A stretch of 5,383 bases of DNA from Clostridiales bacterium. GTDB taxonomy: Bacteria; Bacillota; Clostridia; Monoglobales; Firm-18. The position numbers and the translations under genes are program-made. The DNA lies in NCBI GenBank assembly GCA_031255355.1, contig JAIRSR010000259.1, forward strand, positions 1-5,383, given 5' to 3'. Below, piece by piece: positions 1 to 5,383 of this stretch (its first letter is position 1; every line of letters starts with the position of its first letter). The notes under the pieces were generated by a model. The model was not told the DNA's origin. It worked only from the letters and a program-made list of their open reading frames with translations, and searched no databases.

Positions 1-1
1 T

Positions 2-30
2 ATTATATACAATTTTCAAAGAAATGTCAA
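2..30 (-). promoter_or_regulatory. Perfect consensus sigma-A promoter firing out of the window
   Basis: Read on the minus strand, the sequence has TTGACA (plus 25-30) and TATAAT (plus 2-7) separated by exactly 17 bp (8-24). Both hexamers match the housekeeping sigma consensus in all positions. The spacer is AT-rich. Transcription would start to the left of position 1, so the gene it serves is not in the window. A short inverted repeat (GTCAA at 26-30, TTGAC at 38-42) overlaps the -35 box and could be an operator or chance. The match is seen directly; activity is inferred. Confidence 0.75.
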
Positions 31-61
31 TGTTTTTTTGACGAGGGTTACGAAACATTCA

Positions 62-94
62 GAAAAATTCATAAATTCCCGAGTTCACCACGGG
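62..94 (-). terminator. Possible weak intrinsic terminator after the permease gene
   Basis: Immediately after the permease stop codon, the minus strand has CCCG (plus 91-94) and CGGG (plus 78-81) around a 9-base loop, followed by an AT-rich tract with a short T-run (plus about 62-68). The stem is only 4 bp, with a few broken pairs outside it, so this is a weak candidate. Its position at the end of the three-gene operon and just before a new promoter is what makes it plausible. Confidence 0.3.
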
Positions 95-96
95 TA

Positions 97-822
97 TTAA
101 ATTTTCTTGCGGCTGATGATCGGCAGATTCAACGCGCCCAGTGCCGCGCACAGCGCGAGGCAGGTCAGAATATGCGGGAGTGCGTCGGGCTGAAACAGTA
201 TCGCCCGGAAAAACGCGTACTCCGCAGCGCGAAGCGGCGCAATCGGCGTGAACACGCTGATCACCGCTATGATTGCCGCGTCACACGCCCAACCGACCCA
301 CCATTCATGCAGAGAGGACAGCGTGTGAAAGAACACCGCCGTCAACAGCAAAAACGCGGTTTGCCGCAAGACCGCTACCGCCATACCGCCGCGCGTCCAG
401 CCGAATAAATCCATAAGGTTGATGACCTCACTGAACGTGCCGAGGTTCACCAAAAAGCGTTCGGCGGTCACGTGATACACCGCGCAGATTACCGACACCG
501 CCGCCGCCAACAGCGCGTAACCGCACAGACAGCCTTTCAAGAAGTCTGTCCGCTTGCCGCCGAGGTTCGCGTATTTGCGGAAATTCCGCACCGGAATCAG
601 TTTGCCGCACAGCGCGGGGAGGAGGAATAGGACGTTGATGGCGCTGACGTTGTTGTTGTCCCGTGCGTCCAATACGCCCCGAAGGGTCAGTATAGACTGT
701 ACAACGGTATCGGTTAGCATCAGCCCGAGCAAAATCCCCGTAATAATAAACGCGGGCTTGACGTTCTTTAAGTTGATTTTCGCTGTGGTCAAAATTTTTC
801 TAATCGCTGTATTTTTACTCAT
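97..822 (-). CDS. Six-helix membrane protein, probable ABC-2-type permease subunit
   Basis: The 241-residue protein shows about six hydrophobic segments, near residues 24-45, 61-77, 97-117, 147-168, 176-197 and 214-235. It starts with a basic N-terminus and ends in RKKI, suggesting both ends are cytoplasmic. Between segments 2 and 3 is FRKYANLGGKRTDFLKG (81-97). This resembles the cytoplasmic 'G-x-(S/K)-R-x-x-F' stretch seen before a helix in many ABC-2-type permeases; the comparison is from memory of the family. The ATG is preceded by GGAGGGGG eight bases upstream and overlaps the end of the ABC ATPase gene by 8 bp, so the two are very likely translationally coupled. It is therefore probably the membrane partner of that ATPase, perhaps as a homodimer since no second permease is present. 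I do not recognise a named family, and the substrate is unknown. Translation and membrane location are secure; the transport role rests on context. Confidence 0.8.
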   Translation of the reverse strand: MSKNTAIRKILTTAKINLKNVKPAFIITGILLGLMLTDTVVQSILTLRGVLDARDNNNVSAINVLFLLPALCGKLIPVRNFRKYANLGGKRTDFLKGCLCGYALLAAAVSVICAVYHVTAERFLVNLGTFSEVINLMDLFGWTRGGMAVAVLRQTAFLLLTAVFFHTLSSLHEWWVGWACDAAIIAVISVFTPIAPLRAAEYAFFRAILFQPDALPHILTCLALCAALGALNLPIISRKKI

Positions 823-1663
823 CGCGCGTTCCCCCTCCGACTAATTTTACAAAGAAATCTTGCAGCGGCAGACGCTCCAGCGTAACCCCATGCGGCGGCG
901 TGACGCGCCTGTCGTATATATGCGCCGCAAGCATACCGCCGACCTCTGTTTCACCGATTCTGCGCAACCCGGCGGTAAGCGGGCGCACAACGTTCGCGGG
1001 GCCGGTTAGGGTGTAGGCGCGTTCGTCTACCTCGTCTAAATCCGCTTGCGCCAGCACTTTGCCCTTGTCCATAATCATCAGTTTGCGGGCGACTTTGGCG
1101 ATTTCGTCAATCAAGTGCGTGGATACGATAATCACGCGCGGGGTGAGTTCTACGCTTTCTTGCAGCAGCATATTGAACTGTTCGCGCATAATCGCGTCCA
1201 GCCCCAAAGCAGGCTCGTCCAACAGAATCACCTTGGACGTGTTCGCCAGCGTCAGTATGGTGGATAGCATGGTTTTCATACCGAACGAGAGTTGCTTAAA
1301 CCGCTTGCGTTGGTCTAAATCAAACCGTTGCGCCATGCGCCGCGCGAATGCGGGGTCAAAGCCGTTTCGCAAAGCGTCGGCGGCTTGGATTAACTCCGAT
1401 ACGCGCATATTGAACTGTTCGGCGTTGCTTTCCGCGAAGTTGACGCACCCGGGCTGGCGCGAAGCGGAAACAATCGCGCCGTCTACCGTGACGCGTCCGT
1501 CCGTTGCGTTAAAATGCCCCGCGATCAGTTTCATGAGGGTGGTTTTCCCCGCGCCGTTTCGCCCTAAAAGGCAGTGGATACCGTCGCCGGAGATGCGCGT
1601 CGTCAAGCCGTCAACGGCGTTGACCGCGCCGAACCGCTTGGTTACGTTTTGAAAATCAATCAT
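815..1663 (-). CDS. ABC transporter ATP-binding protein, YtrB-like
   Basis: The 282-residue protein is a single nucleotide-binding domain of about 210 residues plus a C-terminal extension of about 70. Visible motifs are Walker A GRNGAGKT (34-41), signature LSFGM (125-129), Walker B VILLDEP (145-151, with D149 and catalytic E150), D-loop GLDA (154-157) and the switch histidine H183. It would bind and hydrolyse ATP on the cytoplasmic face and power the adjacent membrane protein. The signature differs from LSGGQ, and the Q-loop region (FAESNAEQ, 76-83) seems to have Glu where Gln is usual; such variants occur in this branch. The start is ATG with AAAGGAG and AGAGG upstream. Its first 8 bp overlap the repressor gene and its last 8 bp overlap the permease gene. 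The order repressor-ATPase-permease matches the start of the Bacillus ytrABCDEF operon, and YtrB is of similar length. The substrate is unknown; export or envelope-stress roles are guesses. Confidence 0.93.
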   Translation of the reverse strand: MIDFQNVTKRFGAVNAVDGLTTRISGDGIHCLLGRNGAGKTTLMKLIAGHFNATDGRVTVDGAIVSASRQPGCVNFAESNAEQFNMRVSELIQAADALRNGFDPAFARRMAQRFDLDQRKRFKQLSFGMKTMLSTILTLANTSKVILLDEPALGLDAIMREQFNMLLQESVELTPRVIIVSTHLIDEIAKVARKLMIMDKGKVLAQADLDEVDERAYTLTGPANVVRPLTAGLRRIGETEVGGMLAAHIYDRRVTPPHGVTLERLPLQDFFVKLVGGGTRDE

Positions 1664-2015
1664 GGATTCCTCTCTCCTTTATGAGTTTTATCAGATGTTC
1701 CGTTGAGATGTTCAGCGTCCGCGCCTCCGCGAGGAAGCCGTCGAGCGCGCCGCCGAGGAAGTCCGCCTTTCTGCGCGTGAGGAGTTTTTCCCTCGCGCCC
1801 TCCGCGACGCACATTCCGATTCCCGGGCGTTTGTACAGCAGTCCGTCGTCCGTCAGGCGGCTGATTGCCTTTACCGCCGTCGTGGGGTTGACGTTGTACA
1901 GGCGGGAAATTTGCGTGGTCGATATAATCAACTCACCCTCGCCCCAAACGCCGCTGATGATGCCGTTTTCTACGATTTCCATAACCTGCGTGTAAATTGG
2001 TTGGCTGTCGTTCAT
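1656..2015 (-). CDS. GntR-family transcriptional regulator, YtrA subfamily
   Basis: This 119-residue protein has an N-terminal winged helix-turn-helix (about residues 6-72) with the family pattern PIYTQVMEIVENGIISG (6-22), then NPTTAVKAISRLTDDGLLYK (43-62) as recognition helix and wing start, and the wing turn RPGIGMCV (63-70). The C-terminal part is only about 45 residues and helical. That short tail, instead of a FadR, HutC or MocR effector domain, defines the YtrA subfamily; these proteins are usually dimeric repressors of adjacent ABC transporter genes. The ATG has GGAGGG five bases upstream. It is the first gene of the operon, and a palindromic site lies over the promoter's start point, so autorepression is the natural model. 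No ligand-binding pocket can be identified. 'ytrA-like' is a subfamily label, not proof of orthology with Bacillus ytrA. Confidence 0.92.
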   Translation of the reverse strand: MNDSQPIYTQVMEIVENGIISGVWGEGELIISTTQISRLYNVNPTTAVKAISRLTDDGLLYKRPGIGMCVAEGAREKLLTRRKADFLGGALDGFLAEARTLNISTEHLIKLIKERGIHD

Positions 2016-2043
2016 CCGCTCCCTCCGTTCTGGGCATGTGTTA

Positions 2044-2071
2044 ATGGTTAGTGGTTATAGCCATTAACCAT
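2044..2071. promoter_or_regulatory. Palindromic operator, likely bound by the YtrA-type repressor
   Basis: This 28-bp imperfect palindrome has half-arms that match at 12 of 14 positions. It breaks down into four six-base half-sites: TGGTTA (2045-2050), TGGTTA (2052-2057), TAGCCA (2058-2063) and TAACCA (2065-2070), two in each orientation. It starts 4 bp downstream of the -10 box, over the predicted transcription start, so a bound dimer would block initiation or early elongation. GntR-family operators commonly have GT...AC ends, which are present here. The symmetry is seen directly; the identity of the binder is inferred from adjacency. Confidence 0.75.
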
Positions 2072-2075
2072 ATAC

Positions 2076-2104
2076 ATAGTATCAGACTGAACCGCGTTTG
2101 TCAA
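2076..2104 (-). promoter_or_regulatory. Sigma-A promoter of the repressor-ABC operon
   Basis: On the minus strand, TTGACA (plus 2099-2104) and TACTAT (plus 2076-2081) are separated by 17 bp. The -35 box is perfect and the -10 box matches TATAAT in five of six positions. The expected start is near 2068-2070, inside the palindrome, giving a leader of roughly 55 nt before the ATG at 2015. A promoter this strong under a repressor site fits an operon kept off until induced. Confidence 0.85.
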
Positions 2105-2140
2105 GAGGAAATTTGATTTTTTCGCGAAATATTTTTTACG

Positions 2141-2950
2141 CTATCTTGTCCGCGTGATTTCACCGCCGTTCACAGAACCCGGCGCGATAACTTTGTTACC
2201 GCTTCGGAAGCCGCGCAGACGGAACTTTGCGCCGCCGTTGGTAATCCGCTCTATGCCCTCCGCGAACGCGAGGCTGTCAATCTGAAACGGCAGACGGTGG
2301 CGCACCGACACCTCCGCCCAGTTGATGGTATTTTCCCGCGCGGCGGTATGTTCCGCGCTTGCGTCGATTACAAGGGTCTTTGCGGGGAAGCGCAGAGATT
2401 CGCATCCCGTTTTGACGGCAATATCGCAGTGTACGCCGTCGGCGGCTTCGGCGACGACTACCGCGATGCCGTATTCGTCGAGCATTTTGTCGGAAATTTC
2501 ACGCGCCGTTTTTCCGTTCCGCGATATGAGGGTGATATAGCGGAACTCATTGTGTACGCTCTCTACAAGGGCAAGCGCGGCGGCGGGATTTTCCCCGCTG
2601 ACGGCAAGCGCGGCGTTTTGCCTGTCCAGCCCCGCTATTTTCGCCGTTTTTTTAATGATATGCGGCACCAGCCTTTGATATAGATTTTCCCCGCGAACAA
2701 CGGTAAGCCCCCCGCCGGGAACGTCGCCGAACCGCGCGGCAAAACGCTCCGTAACAACAGCGGCGGCGATTGGATACTCCGCAAGCGCACGGCGCAAACG
2801 GCGCGGATTGCCGTCGGTATAAAACGCCGCCGCCTCAACGCCGTACTGTTCCAAAGTGAAATTTTCCGTCATTTTGCCGCGCCCGAAGCGGTACCATTTC
2901 GCCGCCGAAGCGCGTTCGCTCTCCAGAGCGATAATGCCTAACATTTCCAT
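2141..2950 (-). CDS. Uncharacterised protein with Rossmann-like central region
   Basis: I do not recognise this protein, which is about 269 residues with the chosen start. It lacks a signal peptide and clear membrane segments, so it is probably cytoplasmic. Residues about 113-197 alternate strands and helices like a nucleotide-binding Rossmann-type fold: strand AALAVSG (113-119), a helix over 121-134, strand RYITLIS (137-143), a helix over 147-161, strand IAVVVAEA (162-169), DIAVKTG (176-182) and TLVIDAS (192-198). The classic GxGxxG loop is absent; VSGENPAA stands in its place, so cofactor binding is uncertain. A GTG at 3019 would add 23 residues, but it lies 3 bp after the T-run of the upstream terminator. 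The ATG at 2950 instead has AAAAGGA about 8 bases upstream. The gene stands alone between two transcription units; read-through from the protease gene or a weak local promoter must express it. Composition resembles its neighbours, with no sign of transfer. Confidence 0.8.
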   Translation of the reverse strand: MEMLGIIALESERASAAKWYRFGRGKMTENFTLEQYGVEAAAFYTDGNPRRLRRALAEYPIAAAVVTERFAARFGDVPGGGLTVVRGENLYQRLVPHIIKKTAKIAGLDRQNAALAVSGENPAAALALVESVHNEFRYITLISRNGKTAREISDKMLDEYGIAVVVAEAADGVHCDIAVKTGCESLRFPAKTLVIDASAEHTAARENTINWAEVSVRHRLPFQIDSLAFAEGIERITNGGAKFRLRGFRSGNKVIAPGSVNGGEITRTR

Positions 2951-2958
2951 AAAATCCA

Positions 2959-2965
2959 TCCTTTT
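2959..2965 (-). promoter_or_regulatory. Ribosome binding site that decides the start of the unknown gene
   Basis: AAAAGGA on the minus strand ends 8 bases before the ATG at 2950. The in-frame ATG at 2959 abuts this motif directly and so has no usable spacing, while the upstream GTG at 3019 has only terminator sequence before it. This favours 2950 as the start. Confidence 0.6.
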
Positions 2966-2976
2966 CAAAAGCATAC

Positions 2977-2990
2977 CCGCCAAAGGGCGG
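2977..2990 (-). other. Small GC-rich hairpin in the leader of the unknown gene
   Basis: CCGCC and GGCGG form a perfect 5-bp stem around a 4-base loop, about 27 bases upstream of the ATG at 2950. No T-run follows it, so it is not a terminator. It may shape the leader mRNA or be chance in GC-rich sequence. Confidence 0.35.
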
Positions 2991-3021
2991 AGGGGGACGC
3001 GCGTCACTTCCCCGCGCACAC

Positions 3022-3059
3022 AAAAAACAACCCCTACGTAATTATATACGCGGGGGTTG
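3022..3059 (-). terminator. Intrinsic terminator of the S41 protease transcript
   Basis: On the minus strand, CAACCCC (plus 3053-3059) pairs with GGGGTTG (plus 3028-3034). After one C/A mismatch, a further 5-bp stem GCGTA/TACGT (one G-T pair) closes a 6-base loop, TATAAT. Six T residues (plus 3022-3027) follow directly. It lies 45 bp after the protease stop codon. Stem, loop and T-run are all seen in the sequence, and this is the clearest terminator in the window. Confidence 0.88.
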
Positions 3060-3104
3060 CGCGTTTATGTTGAAATGCTGTGTTCTCACCGCAAAGCAGG
3101 ACGT

Positions 3105-4268
3105 TTACCGCAATTGCTCCTCCAAAAGTGCGGCGGCGCGTTGATACTGCTCGTCGGCTTCCGGCTGCGGTTCCACTTCGTAATCGGGTTTTAGTCCGAC
3201 GGTGTTAATGTCGTTGCCGTTCGGGGTGAAATATTTTTCTATGGTAAGTTTCACGACGCTTCCGTCGGACAGCGGATAGGTGGACTGCACCACGCCTTTG
3301 CCGAAAGTGGTTTTGCCGACCAACGGCGCGTTTTTATTATCCCGCAGTGTTCCCGCGAGCAGTTCCGCCGCGCTTGCCGTGTTCTCGTTCACCAACACCG
3401 CAAGCGGCAGGTCGATGCCGCCGCCGTCTGCGGTGTAGTCGGCACGTTTGCCGTCTTTATCCTGTGTATAGAAAATGACTTCCCCCGCGTCCAGCAGATA
3501 ATCCGCTACCGCCGTCACCGAGGGCACCAACCCGCCGCCGTTGTCGCGCAAATCCAACAGAATCCCTTTCGCGCCGCCGTCCGTCATGGCTTGTAGGTGT
3601 TCCCCGAAGTCGTCGCCCGTCGCGGGGTCAAACATGGAAATTGCGATATAGCCAATGTCCCCGCGCAGTTCGGACTCCACCGTCGGAATGTGTACTTCCT
3701 CGCGGATTACAGGAACCTCCGCCGGTTCGCCGCCGTCGGCTTTCAGAACGGTAAGGGTGACGCTCGTACCCGCCTCGCCTTTCATTTTCGCCACTGCGCC
3801 GTCCAAGTCGGTACCCTCCAGAGAAAGTCCGTCGATTTTCACTACCTTATCGCCCTTGACCAACCCCGCCTTTTGCGCGGGGGAACCGTCAAACGGCTTC
3901 ACAATTACCACGGCGTTTTCCTCCCAATCCCATGACACCACCGCGCCGACGCCGGCATAGGTTCCGCTGAGGTAGCCGTAAAAGGCGCGGTATTCCTCCG
4001 GGTCCATGTACACCGAATACGGGTCGCCAAGGGAGGAAATCATGGTATCCAACGCCGTGTCAATCAGTTGTTCCTTGTCCACGCCGTAATAATATTCGCG
4101 GTCTAAAAGGGTCAGCACCTCGTATATTTTTTGACTGCCCGGAAAAGCGGCGGTCGAACGCGCCTTCAGCACAAAGGCGTAAAACGCGGACGCCGCCATA
4201 AACGTCATTGCCGCAGTTAGCAGAATCGTCACCGCGACGATGCGGACTGTTTTGTCATTTTTGTTCAT
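3105..4268 (-). CDS. S41-family C-terminal processing protease (CtpA/CtpB type)
   Basis: The 387-residue protein starts with a short basic stretch and a hydrophobic segment (about 9-34) that acts as signal anchor, placing the enzyme outside the membrane. A helical N-terminal part with SLGDPYSVYMDPEEY (79-93) leads to a PDZ domain (about 100-178, beginning near YAGVGAVV) that selects C-terminal tails of substrates. The protease core follows: GDIGYIAISMF (203-213), the DLRDNGGG stretch (239-246), NENTASAAEL (294-303) with catalytic Ser299, and GKTTFGKGVVQ (318-328) with Lys324 and Gln328. All catalytic residues are intact and the length is normal. The ATG has AGAGG seven bases upstream. It follows the M23 peptidase gene by 63 bp with no terminator between, so the two are probably cotranscribed. 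In several bacteria Ctp proteases degrade or process peptidoglycan hydrolases or their regulators, so the hydrolase next door is a natural candidate substrate; that link is inference. Confidence 0.95.
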   Translation of the reverse strand: MNKNDKTVRIVAVTILLTAAMTFMAASAFYAFVLKARSTAAFPGSQKIYEVLTLLDREYYYGVDKEQLIDTALDTMISSLGDPYSVYMDPEEYRAFYGYLSGTYAGVGAVVSWDWEENAVVIVKPFDGSPAQKAGLVKGDKVVKIDGLSLEGTDLDGAVAKMKGEAGTSVTLTVLKADGGEPAEVPVIREEVHIPTVESELRGDIGYIAISMFDPATGDDFGEHLQAMTDGGAKGILLDLRDNGGGLVPSVTAVADYLLDAGEVIFYTQDKDGKRADYTADGGGIDLPLAVLVNENTASAAELLAGTLRDNKNAPLVGKTTFGKGVVQSTYPLSDGSVVKLTIEKYFTPNGNDINTVGLKPDYEVEPQPEADEQYQRAAALLEEQLR

Positions 4269-4302
4269 TGCTTTACCTCTTTCTGAAAGTTTGACTTCGC
4301 CA

Positions 4303-4323
4303 ATATGCCGCTATAGTGCATAT
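4303..4323. repeat. Short inverted repeat between the M23 and S41 genes
   Basis: ATATGC (4303-4308) and GCATAT (4318-4323) form a 6-bp inverted repeat around 9 bases. No T-run follows on the minus strand, so it does not look like a terminator. It could be an operator or a processing hairpin, or be chance in this AT-rich gap. Confidence 0.35.
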
Positions 4324-4331
4324 ACAAATAT

Positions 4332-5383
4332 CTAAAAGTACGATGCGGGGTCTACGTTAGAGCCGTTTACAATCACCTCAAAGTGCAGATGCGGGCCGGT
4401 AGACAGCCCGGTGCTGTCGCACTTCATCAGTTGCTGCCCGCGCGTCACCTTTTGCCCCTCCGTCACGACGATTCCGCTTCCGTGGGCGTACAGAGTGGCG
4501 ACCCCGCCGCCGTGGTCGATAATCACATGGTTGCCGTAGGAGGAACTGTACCGCGCGGTAAGGACGGTACCCTCATTCGCCGCGACAATCACCGCCCCGC
4601 GCGGCGCGCCTATATCCATGCCGGCGTGAAGCCGGTTTATTTTCAGCACGGGGTGGAAGCGGTAGCCGAAGTGTGACGTGATGTTATAATACCCCGGCGC
4701 GGGCCATTCCATAGCACCGCCGACAAACTTGGTGTTTTGGCTCATTCGCGCGGCGGCGGCGGCTCTTGCCGCCTTTTCCTGCGCGTCCTTTTGTGCGTAC
4801 AACTCTTTCAATTCCTCAATATCCGCGTTGTTCTCGTCAATAATCGCGTCGCGCTTTGCCTGTTCGCTGTTCAGTTTGGCTTTTTCGCTTTGATAGGACG
4901 CCATTTTCCCCTCTTTCGCGGTTTTTTCCGTCTCGACCTGCCGCGCGGTTTCGTCGATTTTTTGCATTGTGTCACGCAACGTGTTGAGCCTGTTATTATC
5001 ATATTCCGCAATCTGTTTGATTATTTCAAACCGATTCAAAAAGTCGGTCAGGCTCCCCGACGACAGCAGTACATCCAGATAATTGTCAGAGCCTTGCTCG
5101 TACATCACGCGGATTCTTTTTTTGAGCGTTTCATACTGCGCGGCGGCGGCGGCGGCGGCTTCCTCTAACTCCGCTTCCAACCGAACGAGGTTCGCGTTAT
5201 GTACGTCAAGTTCGCCCTGCAAAACCGCGAGGGTACTTTCAATCGCGGCGACTTTTTGGTCTGCGGCTTCCTTTTCTTTTTCTAAATTTCTGTTTTCGGC
5301 TTTTTTGCCGTCTATCGCGTTTTGAACGTCCCGCGAGGTATTCAGGTTCGCGGGCGCGGCGTTGGCAAGCATGGTAAACACAA
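4332..5383 (-). CDS. Secreted coiled-coil M23 peptidoglycan endopeptidase (PcsB/EnvC-like layout), 5' end outside window
   Basis: Numbering starts at a GTG codon at 5381. The first residues (VFTMLANAAPA) look like the end of a signal peptide with an Ala-x-Ala cleavage site, so the true start lies beyond the window. Residues about 18-80 and 138-212 are charged coiled coils rich in Lys, Glu and Ala. They flank a segment (about 84-130, including YLDVLLSSGSLTDFLNR) typical of the hairpin region in PcsB/EnvC-type proteins. The C-terminal M23 (LytM) domain spans about 226-349. Zinc ligands His252 and Asp256 (HAGMD), His333 (HLHFE), and catalytic-type His300 (LYAH) and His331 are all present. EnvC itself has lost zinc ligands, so this protein should be an active hydrolase rather than a pure activator. 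In Bacillota such proteins are often controlled by the FtsEX complex through the coiled coil. The S41 protease follows in the same direction. The stop is TAG at 4332. Confidence 0.93.
   Translation of the reverse strand, partial: VFTMLANAAPANLNTSRDVQNAIDGKKAENRNLEKEKEAADQKVAAIESTLAVLQGELDVHNANLVRLEAELEEAAAAAAAQYETLKKRIRVMYEQGSDNYLDVLLSSGSLTDFLNRFEIIKQIAEYDNNRLNTLRDTMQKIDETARQVETEKTAKEGKMASYQSEKAKLNSEQAKRDAIIDENNADIEELKELYAQKDAQEKAARAAAAARMSQNTKFVGGAMEWPAPGYYNITSHFGYRFHPVLKINRLHAGMDIGAPRGAVIVAANEGTVLTARYSSSYGNHVIIDHGGGVATLYAHGSGIVVTEGQKVTRGQQLMKCDSTGLSTGPHLHFEVIVNGSNVDPASYF
5141..5158 (-). repeat. CGG trinucleotide run coding for polyalanine
   Basis: Six perfect CGG units on the plus strand encode most of a seven-alanine run (residues 75-81) in the first coiled coil of the M23 protein. 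In-frame slippage here would change the alanine count without breaking the frame. Confidence 0.7.

Noticed and set aside
1059..1652. Long plus-strand open frame opposite the ABC ATPase gene
   Set aside because: It is antisense to a gene with all ABC motifs, has no ribosome binding site or domain pattern, and its openness follows from the codon use of the opposite strand. Other plus-strand frames opposite the S41 and M23 genes were rejected for the same reason.
2111..2140. Terminator after the unknown gene, around the palindrome TTTCGCGAAA (2120-2129)
   Set aside because: The palindrome leaves no room for a proper loop and, on the minus strand, is followed by an A-run rather than a T-run.
2951..3019. 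N-terminal extension of the unknown protein from a GTG at 3019
   Set aside because: The GTG lies 3 bp past the T-run of the terminator and has no ribosome binding site; the ATG at 2950 has a fair one. The extension shows no coding-like features of its own.
4269..4331. Separate promoter for the S41 protease in the gap after the M23 gene
   Set aside because: AT-rich words such as TTGTAT and TATAGC occur, but no pair of -35 and -10 boxes has a good match with suitable spacing.
5379..5381. GTG at the right edge as the true start of the M23 gene
   Set aside because: It would begin in the last third of an apparent signal peptide, leaving no basic N-terminus or hydrophobic core. The gene more likely continues beyond the window.
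1..5383. Mobile element, CRISPR array, tRNA or riboswitch
   Set aside because: No transposase or recombinase, no regularly spaced repeats, no cloverleaf and no recognisable aptamer core were seen. The only gaps are short and are described above.

Overview
The window looks like ordinary chromosome from an uncultured, moderately GC-rich member of the Bacillota, most likely a clostridial lineage such as Oscillospiraceae. The grounds are consensus sigma-A-type promoters, strong AGGAGG-type ribosome binding sites, a YtrA-type GntR regulator heading an ABC operon, and an M23 peptidase followed by an S41 peptidase. The taxonomy is inferred from gene content and style, not from a marker gene. All six recognisable genes lie on the minus strand, so transcription runs from right to left.

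Right part (about 3022-5383): a cell-envelope pair. A secreted coiled-coil M23 peptidoglycan hydrolase, cut by the window edge at its signal peptide, is followed after 63 bp by a membrane-anchored S41 (CtpA-type) protease with PDZ domain and an intact Ser/Lys pair. A convincing intrinsic terminator (3022-3059) ends this unit.

Middle (2141-2950): an unrecognised protein of about 269 residues whose central part has the strand-helix alternation of a Rossmann-like fold. It is read from a start just after the terminator, and I see no good promoter of its own.

Left part (97-2104): a compact three-gene operon encoding a YtrA-type repressor, an ABC ATPase and a six-helix membrane protein, each overlapping the next by 8 bp. 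It is driven by a near-consensus promoter (TTGACA-N17-TACTAT). A 28-bp imperfect palindrome lies over the predicted transcription start, as expected for autorepression by the GntR protein. This resembles the envelope-stress ytr operons of Bacillus, but the substrate cannot be read from the sequence.

The left edge (1-96) holds a possible weak terminator for this operon and a perfect consensus promoter (TTGACA-N17-TATAAT) pointing to a gene outside the window. I found no mobile elements, CRISPR arrays, tRNA or rRNA. Nothing here is clearly a new system. The most informative points are the four-half-site operator, the unrecognised middle gene and the catalytically intact PcsB/EnvC-like hydrolase.
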